Shown here: in pieces, positions 23,349-34,548 of the stretch
Layout: each line of letters begins with the position of its first letter
Position numbering within the stretch: the stretch's first letter is position 1
Origin: Gibbula magus
Lineage: Eukaryota > Mollusca > Gastropoda > Trochida > Trochidae
DNA: 64,000 bases
Direction of reading: 5' to 3'
Assembly (NCBI GenBank): GCA_936450465.1
Contig: OW388297.1
Span: 63,858,063-63,922,062 of the forward strand
Notes under the pieces: model-generated
What the model was told of the DNA's origin: nothing
Seen by the model: the letters and a program-made list of their open reading frames with translations, nothing else
Databases searched by the model: none
Program-made: the position numbers and the translations under genes

Positions 23349-23519
23349 TTCAAGAGAGGTTTCAAAGTAATCGCGATTACTCAATTAGCGATTACTTTTA
23401 AACCTCTTTTGAACGCGATTGCTCAATGTAGCGCTACGTAGCAAAGCGAGCGAATTTTGAGGTTTTGCACCGTGTCGTTCAGGAGAGGATGAGCGCTACT
23501 TGAGCGCTACATTGAGCAA
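23349..23519. repeat. Two consecutive hairpins built from AGCGATTAC/AGCGCTAC words
   Basis: The first hairpin pairs 23349-23374 with 23388-23413 (about 23 of 26 bases). The second pairs TTGCTCAATGTAGCGCT (23419-23435) exactly with 23503-23519. CCGTGTT and CCGTGTCGTT followed by an AGAGAGG/GGAGAGG word repeat directly near both starts. It is probably a foldback transposon; boundaries are not fixed. Confidence 0.6.
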
Positions 23520-23957
23520 CCAATGAGCGATTATAAGCGCTCGCTGTTATGGAACGGAGCCTTGGTATGCCTCTGTTGAACGTTTCATGACATCAGATAC
23601 CCCCCCCCCCCTCCTCCATATACAAGAGAAAGGTACATTGTTAGTTATAACACACTTACACTTACACTCAGACTATGAAAAAAGTATTTATTCTGAAAAT
23701 ATCACCATTTTATTAAATATTGAAAAGGAGACTGTAAGAAATGGAATTTTCATAGTATAAACAAAAAAGGCTCCTTTTCAATTTTATCTTTTTTAAATTT
23801 GTTTTATAAGTCTAAGTGTTAGACTATGTCTATAACACTCTAATGTAAGTATTTTTGTCGATGTACATGTTAAACGATGTACTGTAGGCCTGAGGCCTCT
23901 TCGGTGCAAATAAAGATTTACTTGATAATGCAAACCTTCATTTAGTTCAATTTCTCC
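23520..23957. other. Intergenic AT-rich DNA with short poly-C
   Basis: A C run lies at about 23601-23611. Nothing else is recognised. Confidence 0.45.
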
Positions 23958-23961
23958 TTAA

Positions 23962-24316
23962 AGGGGCAGTAGCACGTTTTTTGCAAATTTTATTTTTGCA
24001 AATTTCCCATTTATAATGATAGTTTATGTCATTTATATTTACTTTAGAGGGTAAAACATCTTATTACACAAACCAATTATCCGTAGTAGTGATAACGGTG
24101 TTGCGTATAAAGCAAAAATTGCATGGCGGCCATTTTATTGTGAACACATTTTATTATTTCGAATGACAAAAACGTTCCCCATGGCTTTATTGAGCCATGG
24201 ACACTCATTTTAAACTTAATTTTCTGAAGAGAGAAGGGTGTTTTAAGATTGGTGAAATTATTTTTCAAATACATTTCAACGACTTATTTGAGCAAAAAAA
24301 ACGTGCTACTGCCCCT
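23962..24316 (-). mobile_element. TTAA-flanked MITE family A, copy 3
   Basis: The element is 355 bp between TTAA at 23958-23961 and 24317-24320, reverse orientation relative to the copy at 16292. Both ends are of A type (AGGGGCAGTAGCACG and CGTGCTACTGCCCCT). The core word GCATGGCGGCCATTTTATTG is intact. Confidence 0.92.
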
Positions 24317-24320
24317 TTAA

Positions 24321-25754
24321 AACTTCAAGTCTATCATCATAGAAAATGTCTTATGAACGACAAGAACCGAAAACTGATTATATATCTTTGATACGAGCAT
24401 GAAATAGGTGAAACTGGATCTTTTATGGTGCTGTACAAGAGAATATGATCTAATAAATGTACATATTTGTTAAAATTCAACCTCTTCCCTTAGTTGAAAT
24501 TATTGTTTTTCTTCTGTAAAGCGATAACAAGTGAAATCTCTTGCAAATTTACTACACAACATACCAACAGGAATGTAATGTGTTTATCCCATGTTGATGT
24601 ACTAATTCCTATCAATAAGTAGTATATATGTTTTATAAAAGTTAATGTTTCTTGCTCACCATTGTATATGTGTATATCACGTGTACTTCGCTCTTAGGGC
24701 GGTCCTCTCTGGAATCTTGTACCGTGGACACTAAGAGTAAACGAACTTCAAGATGTACCCAAGATAATACAATACATGCAACTCTAGATTACCCCTACTG
24801 TAGCAGTGCAAATCTAGATGCACCGAGTGACGTGCAAGAGCCTTGATTGTGTGTGGTGTAGTGGTGTAGTGTGATGTAGTGAAGGTATTGACGGCCATCT
24901 CATCAATCACAGTGTGTCGGGACTCACACGACACTAGCAGGTGCCCGTCCCTCTCGCCCTTATTCTACACCACAGCATAAACCTCATGCTGCATCCTTAC
25001 ATCGTTCTCGCGTCCATAATACTCTCATACTCGTTTACCCTCATAATCAATCTAGTTCCCACCCACCCCCCCTGTCCTTTCCTGTTCTCCGCCATACCTG
25101 TCACATGAAAGAAGTTAGATTCAATTAACGCTGCCTTTGATCATTGAGGTGGAACCCCAGGTAGACTAGGCCCCGTCTTCGTCACCTCTTCGACTGGTCC
25201 AGGCTATTATGAGCGCGATTACACCCCCTTGGTAAGGTCAGCGATATACAAACAGCCTAGGGCCAGGACAAACACATCTTGTTACAGTTTCCGTCTCCCT
25301 GGGGAGGGGGCTGGAGGGGGAGGAGTTAGAGACGATGGTACGCGGCGACTCGTCATACCAGCACGACCCACAAAGACACGTTGATAGAGAAGACGAACAT
25401 ACGCGTAATAGCCACAGGGTCGTATTTGTAATAAACAACCTGTTGCAAAGAACATCCTAATTCACAGATGATGTATTGAAGCTTTAAGTGTTGTTACATG
25501 AGCGAATTCAGCAAGAACACCACGACAGCGGGAATTATCTCTGGTGATCGCTGAAATTCTCTGCAAAGCTATCTGAATGCAACCTGAACCGCATTCTTAT
25601 AAAAGTTATCGAGGGTATATTGAATAAGCATTACGAACATTTCCATTAACGAAGACATATGAAATATGAGACTTATCGTAGTGGATATAAATGCAACCTT
25701 GAGAGAATTTAATGTTTATTTAGGGGTGGGCGTTTGATACGTGACTGAATGGAC
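24321..25754. other. Intergenic DNA with a GC-richer patch
   Basis: About 24940-25400 is GC-richer and unique, and contains CTTTGATC (25135-25142), a TCF/LEF-like word. No coding frame is supported. A regulatory role is possible but unproven. Confidence 0.35.
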
Positions 25755-25854
25755 TTAAAGGGGCAGTAGCACGTTTTTAGCAAATTTTATTTTTTCAAAT
25801 TTCCCATTTATAATGATAGTTTATATCATTCATATTTACTTTAGAGGGTAAAAC

Positions 25855-25869
25855 ATCTTATTACACAAA
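25855..25869. repeat. LINE target-site duplication, left copy
   Basis: ATCTTATTACACAAA here is repeated exactly at 26845-26859 after the poly(A) run. Undisturbed family-A copies carry this word once, which confirms the insertion point. Confidence 0.9.
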
Positions 25870-26667
25870 AACGGAAAAATATATGAATGTAGAGACTTTG
25901 TCGAAAGATATAACATCAAAACGGATTTTCTAACCTATGAAGGAGTTAAAAGAACAATATCATCTCTACTACACAACTTCAATGCAGATACAAACCAGCT
26001 CCATAGGCCCATTCTCCCTTTCAACATGTCAAAAGTAAATACTCAACAAGGCAGTTCAGCATTTTATATGACTTTATTAGACTCAAAGTTCACAAAATCC
26101 AGAACCTTCTTGAAATGGGAAGAGTATCTACAAAAAGAATACACTGAATTAGAGTGGACAAATATCAATCAAATGGCTAAGAGATGTACACAAAGCAGTG
26201 AACTAAGATGGTTTCAGCATAAGATCATCCATAATATACTAAGTACGAACAAATTATTGTTTAGAATGGGATATATAGAATCATCAGCATGTTCACTATG
26301 TCATGACCCAGTAGAAACCATCTCACATATGTTATATTCTTGTCAATATGCAAATAGCATTTGGAGCCAATTGTCAGATTGGCTGGCAAACTATACAGAA
26401 GGAAACATTGATTTCAATGAGGAAAATATACTGTTTGGATTTAAAGGCATAAACAACAACCCTTTGAATGCACTTGTTCTTATTACAAAATTGATGCTGT
26501 ACAAATGCCATATCAAAAAAGTTATACCAAATTTCAAACCATTACAGCTTGAAATAGTAACATACTACCATATAACAAAAATGATTGCTTTTTCAAGCTG
26601 CAATTATGCAAGATTCTATGCCTTCTGGTCATCACTCCATATGCTATTTAAGAATCATGATATTTAA
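25870..26667 (+). pseudogene. LINE ORF2 C-terminal fragment (265 codons open)
   Basis: Starting at the insertion boundary the frame reads NGKIYECRDFVERYNIKTDF, then LRWFQHKIIHNILSTN, then a Cys/His cluster C-x2-C-x8-H-x4-C (26290-26343; CSLCHDPVETISHMLYSC). It ends in a helical tail. This layout is the region behind the reverse-transcriptase thumb in L1/Tx1-like LINEs. The ATG at 26026 is internal to the original ORF. It is a fragment and not a functional host gene. Confidence 0.85.
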
Positions 26668-26844
26668 GAACCATGTATGTAATATCATGATATCATAATC
26701 TATGTACCATGCAAGAAGCCAGAACTGATTGTTGTATGTAAACTTATGAATGATGTATATTTTGAATGTACATGTGAAATGAACATGTGATGCACTATAT
26801 GGAAATGTACAAAAAATGGAAATAAAAAAAAAAAAAAAAAAAAA
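25870..26844 (+). mobile_element. 5'-truncated LINE insertion with poly(A) tail
   Basis: The insert is 975 bp, ending in an A run (26824-26845) and bounded by the 15 bp duplication ATCTTATTACACAAA. This is standard target-primed reverse transcription with 5' truncation. It is open in frame from its very first base to the stop after 26667, so it has decayed little. It lacks the endonuclease and catalytic reverse-transcriptase domains. Confidence 0.93.
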
Positions 26845-27107
26845 ATCTTATTACACAAACCAATTATCCGTAGTGGTAATAACGATGTTGTGTATAAAGC
26901 AAAAATTGCATGGCGGCCATTTTATTGTGAACACAATTTATTATTTCTAATGACAAAAAACGTTTCCCATGGCTTTACGGAACCATGTACACTCTATTTT
27001 AGCTTGATTTTCTGCAGAGGGAAGGGTGTTTTACTGTTGGTGACATTATTTTTCAATTACATTTCATCGACTTATTTCACCAGAAAAACGTGCTACTGCC
27101 CATTTAA

Positions 27108-28097
27108 TAACAATCAAGTGACAAATCAGTCGGAAGCAATATGAATGAATTACTAGATATCAATGGAGACCATTTTATCAAGAACATTGGGCCCATACCC
27201 TATCCGTTACTCGACATTTCACCAAGTAGATAAAGTTTATACTTTCGTGAGAAAACTGAGCATATCTATAACGTCGATGATGGGGAAACCTCAGTTCAGT
27301 TTAGGGGAGTTTGGAGTAGTGTGGACAATTGGGGCATTGAATTCGGCGGACCACCACACGACGTGTGTAAGACAGGTTGATTACAGGTAGCACCAGGTCA
27401 TCATTGTACGAGAGATGGGAAGAGCACGCTGTTTAAAAGTACCAATTATAAACTTAGATATTTTTATTCGATTTGAGCATCATAATATGATAGTAAACAT
27501 AAAACTTTTTTCTGTAATGATAATGCAAGCACCGTTCAAGCATTACGGTTTCAATGTGCCATACATCCAGACAGACAGACAGACATCAATGTGCGTTCTC
27601 ATTATTTGGTCTGTGTTTTGAACAGTGCTGTCGTTGGGGCACACTGAGCTCAGCCAATCACCATTCAGTTTTATATTACACTTAAAGGGATATAACTTTG
27701 GTATCAGAATTATTATTATATTAGTAGATTGCCTGGACTTAAAATTACCTTTTGGAAAATTACTAAAAGGTCGCAATAAAATAGAAGATGGGTCTCTATT
27801 TAATGTGCATTTTGCTAAACAATTCTTGAAGGTGCCCGTTACGACGTAAATTGTAATTTTCAATAAAATGTTATATTAATGGTATATCTACTTTTCCTCT
27901 ATTTTCTATATGTTGGCTTTTACTAAATATTTGATTGCCGTAATGACACCAACATTTTCAACCTGTAGTCGATGAATGTATTGTTACTTTCAATTACTTT
28001 CATTTATGAGATTGATACCTGATTTCACATTTTCTTATAAGTTATTCTAACACTGGCATTATTCAATATTGGCTGAGGAAAGATATCAGATTGTGTC
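27108..28097. other. Intergenic DNA, nothing recognised
   Basis: Contains a short CAGA tetranucleotide run (about 27570-27586). The opposing frames at 27543-27863 and 27625-27849 are mutual shadows without motifs. Confidence 0.45.
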
Positions 28098-28101
28098 TTA
28101 A

Positions 28102-28585
28102 AGGTACATCCATTGTGTTGTTGGGGTCATATATTACAAACGTTATAAATGGTGTTATTTTATCGAGAAGTACCGACTGTTACCGAAAACTATTTTTTAT
28201 GACAGTCGACTCAGTATATTGACGATATGAAGATAAAAGTAGTGATTTCTGATCGAAAACCGGACAACACATCGCGATTGACGCGCGTCAATGAGTCAAA
28301 CGTAATTTTGGAATATTATTTATAACAGTCAAAAAGACAAATTTGGGTTGATATTGTTTAATAGGTCATATAACTATTGTGCATGTAGTTGGGACGTGCA
28401 GTTTCGGTTTCTGCACTTGCGTAATGATTTTACTCGATTTTAATTGGAAACTTACTGAGTACTAAGTATGTAAGTATTTGGCGATTGGGGATCAATATGT
28501 AAGCTGAGTGAATTTATTTGCACATATGATGAGTTGGAACGTATTAAAACCAAATCAAATGTTATGAAACACAATGGATGCACCT
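28102..28585. mobile_element. TTAA-flanked element, family F (Kolobok/T2-like)
   Basis: The element is 484 bp between TTAA at 28098-28101 and 28586-28589. Ends AGGTACATCCATTGTGTT and AACACAATGGATGCACCT match at 17 of 18 bases. No internal homology to families A, B or E was noticed. Non-coding. Confidence 0.8.
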
Positions 28586-28589
28586 TTAA

Positions 28590-29090
28590 AAGTATTCCTC
28601 TTTGGTGTAATGAAGCATCCAGCGCCTTTCCAAAAGTCATTTCTAAATTGTTCATGGGGTACAAAAATACTCCATCCTGGCTGCTGCAGTGTGTACTGGG
28701 GATACGTTTATATTGAAATGTTTCTTTAATTTAGAATGGTTATCCGAATTGAAGAGTCTTTTCACCCGACTTATGTTTTGAGAAATAATTGTATTTGTAA
28801 TATCTGGTGCTCTAAACCTACCTTACCTTGAAAGCAGAGTGAAGACTGATCTTCAAGATAGTGAGAGATTAGAGAGAGTGTTACTGTAGAGTCGAAATTT
28901 ATGACTGATGTGGTTACGTTTGGTCCATGGACATATAGCTTTTCGACTGGATCGTCGAATTCATATGCTTTCTAATCGCTTTTTGTTCGACAATACAAGT
29001 CCCTGTGGATTTAACAACCATTTTGACACATTGGAAATAAGAAAACAATTTTGAGGTGATTCATTTGAATCGGTATTATATCTAATATGG
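28590..29090. other. Intergenic DNA, nothing recognised
   Basis: No supported gene or repeat boundary. Confidence 0.45.
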
Positions 29091-29270
29091 TTCAATAGTA
29101 CAAATTCTTGTACTTTTTCGGGCCGAGTCCCATGCAGGATTCGAACCCACGCTCTCAGAGTAAGGCAACTATCGCCAGCATTGACTGTACCAACAGCTTA
29201 CCACACGACAATTTCGCCTCGACAATTAAAAAGTAAAAACTTAAAAAGTACAAGAATTTGTACTATTGAA
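29091..29270 (-). mobile_element. tRNA-like core enclosed by a perfect 28 bp inverted repeat
   Basis: The arms at 29091-29118 (TTCAATAGTACAAATTC...) and 29243-29270 are exact reverse complements over 28 bp. Between them the minus strand carries GTGGGTTCGAATCCTGC (box B-like) and, upstream, GTGTGGTAAGCTGTTGG (box A-like). A tRNA-derived sequence inside a foldback is unusual. No target duplication outside the arms was seen. Confidence 0.6.
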
Positions 29271-30662
29271 GGTAGTGTTATCCCAAATATAACCATGTTA
29301 TATTTCTTCACTATCTAAATTGCAAGTATTTCTGGTGTATTATATCTTTGGTCATTTCACTTCTCATTCTTCAGCCTAAACTACAAAATCATTGGAACAA
29401 GTGCGGAATTGATAAATGTTTTATATGCATAGAATATGTTTGAATGTTCAGATATATAATACATGTTCGGCGTGTTCATTTATCATATTTACCCTTTAAG
29501 GTACAAGGTGCATGGTTAAATGTCCAAGATTACTGGAGTTGGAAACGTTCAAGAATCCAGTTCGATTTGTAAATTAAAATATATAAAGAATCTTACCCAA
29601 GTGTCTTGTGACATCAATATGAGTTGAAGTTACAAATGTCCGAGATTTGCCGAGGAATTTAACTTTTATCAACGATTGTTGATATATTGGTTATAAGAAG
29701 AAACTAGGGAGAGATTCTATTTATCATCTAAAATCATTCTTCATTACTTTCAATATGAACATGACACTGTCAGACAAGTTCTTCAACAGTTGACAATGCA
29801 GCATAATTCAGTTATTGTTTACTCGAATCAACAAACTGCTTAATTACATTTATCTGTAAATAACATCTCAGTAGTCCATTTAAAAGATTCCGTTCCAAAG
29901 AAGGAATAATGCCTTGCCTTCTGCCCAAGGCAGAAAACTAACGGAAGTCATTTTGCGCATGAGCAGTCGTACATTTCTTGCAGCATTAAAACGACTTGTT
30001 TTAAAAAAAACACTGCACTTCGCCTTGAAGCGAAAAACATGAAAGAAGGTTTAAACGAAGCCCAAAACATGTTTAAGAACAGCATTAAGCGAATTAACCG
30101 CTTAATTTGTCTCAAACACCGATTTCATTGATCTAGTTGATTAAATATAACATGTACACAAGAAACTCAGTACAAAGATAAAATTTGACAAGGAAAACAA
30201 TTTCAGCTTTTGGGAGCTTTAGACTTTGAATAGAAATGGCATATTTCAATTTATTTTACAAAATGCAAGAGACGAATATTACAAAAGTGATACACATATA
30301 TATTTCATATAGCATTGGAGAACAGTTGTCAATTTCTTAATTGAAATGGGAATATTAAAATGGTTTTTGCTTAAACATTTTAAAAGAGTAGCCTTCCAAG
30401 GTACTTAAATTTATCAAATGTTAAAAAAATCATGTTTAGTAATATATGGTATTTTCCATTTTAAAAATCCGTGATGAGTTCGCGCATCAAAGCATAAAAA
30501 GTGGACATCCTAAGATACGTATAATATGTGAAAAATCACTCTTACGAAATACAAAATATAATATATGAAATACGAAATATTAGATACGCACATCCCATCA
30601 AACTCACGGGTGTTGGTGTGGTCACTCACATTACGTAAGTGTTAACTGTAAACTGTCAACTA
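29271..30662. other. Intergenic AT-rich DNA, nothing recognised
   Basis: A region at about 29890-30115 contains the repeated word AAGCGAA and a purine-rich A run, but no defined element. No open frame of interest. Confidence 0.45.
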
Positions 30663-30671
30663 CATATAATG

Positions 30672-33417
30672 CAACTGACCAATGCAAGGCATAACTCTTG
30701 CCAGTCTCCATTACTTGCTGATTTAGGCCTTGCAGTATTTCCTTAAGAAATCTGTGTTTAGAAATCCAGGCCCGCTATGCATTTCTGGTGCAGCGATTCA
30801 CTATTTGACACAACAAGGCGAGGGAAATACCGCAAAGCTTAAAGGTTAGATGAAATGACATATGGTCACTTTCGGATTCGTTGAAAAGGGGTTTCAATTT
30901 GACAATTGCTAGATTTTAAATTTTTGAAATCGACCCATAAATAACTTATATACGGCTTTTTTTTAAAAGTGCCCAATTAAGCCCCGGCGACCAGAATGAA
31001 AATGGGCGGGGGTGGTCACTGAAGCGTATCGGGCTGTGACGTACGTGAAGGAGCCTCTACATGGCCGCTAATCATAATTTAACGCGTTTTCCCCACTTTT
31101 AAACTGCTCATATAAGACAGAAAACTTCATCAAAACAACCCAAATTTTCGATAAACGGATTACTAAACTATTCAACTAGCGATTTTATATGGTAACAACA
31201 ACCGGGGCGTGCTTTATTAGAGTGCATTCTGCGCTTTTGTATAGTATGTTTGTACCAATTAATCGCGGAACTAGAAGGGAAGGTATGACAGTTCAAGTGA
31301 CACTGAAACAAGGGAAGAAGATTATCGCGGGAATCGGGTGAACAGAGATTAAGTAGCATCAATTGATCAAAGTATGTTGAATAATCGGCATGTTAATTTT
31401 GTTTTGTATGTATTAATAAATAAATATATATGGTAGGTATAACTTCATATACACTGAACGATTGACTGTTCAAACAAGCGAGACAACGTTGCAGATTTAT
31501 AAATAACATTTTGTATTTAATATAAAAGATTACTGTATTTTAAGTTTGTCAATTAAAATATTCTATATATGATGTAACGGAATGCAAACCATTTTCACTT
31601 CACTTTCATGAATAAATAAATGAACTGTTTTGGTCAACAAGCTCAATGAAATTTACATGAAGATTGCTCTATTGTGCACGCTAAACATATACACAGATTG
31701 ATATAGACAACGAACATTATCGAATAAAAGAATTATGTTACCAGAAGCATTTTAATGAACATGTCGTTAATGAAAACGAAATGGTTTAATTAATAGTCTG
31801 ATAGCTTTTATGTGTCACTTCTGCACATCAACACACAATTCTCAGTTTAGCGGACCATATAGATGTTTCTTCCAGATCAAAGGGGAGAAGTGTTGTTACA
31901 GCACAATATTTTTCACAATTAAGAAGCTGAGTATGTGAGAAGGAAGGAGTGTAATTATGTTTGCACAGATAACAAGTTTACTGGACCGACTTAATTATAT
32001 AACACAAGTCGGTGACCAGCATGTCATGTTTATTGCCAACGTCCTGTCTTGGTGACACACAATACACTTAACGCGACATTCAGTCTAGAAATTTCAGCCA
32101 ATGAACATATCTCTATCAAGTTATCCAATAAAAACTCTTGTTTAAATCTAATGTACCAATGAAATTATTTTTAGTGTAAAATCATCATAACTATTTGGTT
32201 TTCTATCTTGCCATTTGCGAAAAGACTTTTGCTGAAAGAGGGTTATTATTTGACCATCTTCTGTTTCCAAGTACTGTCATTGATGGAATTATAGGTTAAC
32301 ATTTTGTGTCTAATGTGCATTTGGATATTCATATTGTCCTTTTGGATACGGTTATAAGGTAAGTTTCTTACATTAATTGACACTCTTGATGAATTGTCAA
32401 TTTAATACGATGTTTATTTGATTATATTTGATTAACCACACATTTTATTGAAACCATTATCTTATAAACTATGAATTTCTGAATGTTTTAATGTGTAATA
32501 AGTGATAACTAAATCGTTAAAGGTAACATTGGGATGCGATGTTTTCGTAGGTGGATTCGTAGACGTATTATTCTTTTGATGTTTTAAAATATGTGGTGAG
32601 TTATTTTGATTTTTGTAATGTACAGTTAGTAAATTAGGTTGTCGGTTGATTAACGATGTTTAAAAACAGGATGTTGTGAAGTGCTTTTATTGTTGATGGC
32701 TCACAATAGGGTCTACTTCGCCGGCGTGCTTATCTCACGTTTGTTTTTTTATTTTAAACACAAACAATCTCTAACAAAAAATAACAACAACACCGACTAT
32801 CTGATTTCATTGTCTAAACTGTACTTCGTTCATATTATCATATCTTGGTTTCATTTTGTCATCTTATATATCATTAGCATTGATTTATCCTATGTCTACG
32901 AACGTCTATGAATCCACCGTCTCTCACTAGTTATACCAATTATATTTGATTTGATATATATAACGATATTTTGGTGCATTTGTAAAGTGAAACTTGATAA
33001 CTAACATTACTCGAACAGATTACACAGCAGAACAGCGATGTGGCATCATTGCAAAGCGTAGATATAACAGATTAACTGACCGATTCCCCAGTGTTTGCCA
33101 TTGTAAATAGTAAGCGAATGTTTACACCCCGTCCCTTCACGTACGTCACTTCCGGTATCTTCCAACTCTCTAAGCCCCGCCCCATTTTTGGTTTGTTGGT
33201 CACGGGTGAAAAGCAGACGATGTTTTTGGGTGTTTTTAAGCCGCTCTAGTTTAATATAGGAACAACATATGGATTTATTTTTGGTTTCTTTTTGCACAAA
33301 ATAGTCTGATGAACCAATTGCAGTTAAGAATTCAATAGAAAATAATTCATTTCAGCCTTCCTTTAAATCAGCCAGTAATGCAGACTGGCAAGAGTTATGC
33401 CTTGCGTTTGGAAGTTG
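30672..33417. mobile_element. Mutator-like MITE, copy 2, split by a TTAA element
   Basis: The two halves (30672-30842 and 33367-33417) join to an element like 6045-6267 but in reverse orientation. The outer flanks carry the exact 9 bp repeat CATATAATG (30663-30671 and 33418-33426). Joining the halves across the inner TTAA restores the family sequence CTTAAATCAGCCAGTAATG. The left 3' half retains GGCATAACTCTTGCCAGTCT and the right half its inverted partner. Confidence 0.92.
30843..33362. mobile_element. 2.5 kb TTAA-flanked element without recognisable transposase
   Basis: The insert is 2520 bp between TTAA at 30839-30842 and 33363-33366, placed inside the Mutator-like MITE. Ends AGGTTAGATGAAATGA and (read inward) AGGAAGGCTGAAATGA match at 12 of 16 bases. 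Similarity continues inward. About 200 bp from each end sits GTGACGTACGTGAAGG in opposite orientation (31036-31051 and 33134-33149), next to a shared AAAATGGG(G)CGGGG word. No frame above 85 codons and no DDE motif were found, so it is a non-autonomous derivative of an unknown carrier. 5'-AGG with TTAA suggests Kolobok. Confidence 0.85.
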
Positions 33418-33426
33418 CATATAATG

Positions 33427-33988
33427 CTACATAACTATTTCCAGATACTGTATGACCTGATGTGTGGTAAAACTAAACATTTGTGCTCACAAGATGATAA
33501 ATCTGATTGAAATTGTGTCACCGTCACCTCTGAAGCAACTTCAGAACAAAACGCAGCTGTTGACATGCCCGATAATGCACGTGCTGTTGCAGCAATTTGA
33601 CGCGGGAACCTCGTGCAATAATGTTTTATAAGGTTTGCAGATGGCTCTCATAAGTTAGTGAAACAATGTTCTCTGATGCAGACATGAGTAGATATATATA
33701 TCTCAGTATTGAGCAAATACATCAAGCTATATGGCGCTGGAGCAAACTTAACCGCATCAGTCTTAATTTTCGACTTTACGGTGATGTCATATGCATATGG
33801 CAATTTGAGCCTATCGGGGATTCCTAGTAAATTTGCTGCAGCGAAACCGGAAGTAAAGTAATCGAGACTGTCCTCGATGAAAACTGTTTTTTGGAATTAA
33901 TTGAACTTTAGGTACGTCAATTGGAGTGTCCCTCATGTTATAATTCTTGAGCAATCTTATGCACGAAATACTGGGCCTTGTAACTGTG
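33427..33988. other. Intergenic DNA, nothing recognised
   Basis: No supported gene or repeat boundary. The 61-codon frame at 33811-33996 has no motif. Confidence 0.45.
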
Positions 33989-33989
33989 T

Positions 33990-34544
33990 CAATCAATCAA
34001 TCTTTATTCAATACACAGGCCTATAGCCACAGGCCTATAGTACATTTTGAGAAAACAATATTTACACATTTGTACAAAAAATATAACAGCATAACACATC
34101 ACGTGCATGTATATCTGTCATATCATCAGTTCACATCTACTGATTCATGATTCATTTTATATTTTCATATCACATATCTCACCCCAATATACATTACATT
34201 AATTCATTAAATCCTGTCTGTACAAAGAGCCATAATAAATGAACATAGAGGTGTTTTGTATAATATTCCTATTTGTGTTTGATAGCAGGGCAGCAAATTT
34301 CACAATATTAGGGTATTTATGATAATATGCTTGTAGATATTTTCTCTAAGATGTGAGTACACAGGGCATCAAAGGTACAAAATGGTATTCGTCTTCTATT
34401 AAATCTAAGCGACAAAGCTGACATATTCTTTCTTCTCATGCAATGTTTATAGAGCGCTCTGTCTCAATATAAAGGTCATGAGATGAACATCTAGAAAGAG
34501 CCATTCGTAACAGTAACCTTTGATCTTCCCTGATTATTTCGGAT
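33990..34544 (-). pseudogene. LINE 3' end: ORF2 C-terminus and (ATTG)n tail
   Basis: Minus-strand reading gives ALSRCSSHDLYIETER, then RICQLCRLDLIEDEYHFVP, then KYLQAYYHKYPNIVKF. This is the Cys-cluster region near the end of a LINE ORF2 (CxxC followed by IEDEYHF is diagnostic). The element ends in AATAAAGATTGATTGATTG at 33990. In-frame stops are present. The upstream part of the same ORF lies at 37567-38585, on the far side of two TTAA elements. Confidence 0.82.
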
Positions 34545-34548
34545 TTAA

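Larger units (their letters stand above)
25759..27103 (-). mobile_element. TTAA-flanked MITE family A, copy 4, interrupted by a LINE
   Basis: Outer TTAA at 25755-25758 and 27104-27107; ends AGGGGCAGTAGCACG and CGTGCTACTGCCCAT. The family core is split at its ATCTTATTACACAAA word by the LINE insertion at 25870-26844. With the insertion and one duplicated copy removed, the element has the usual 355 bp (1345 minus 990). Confidence 0.93.
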
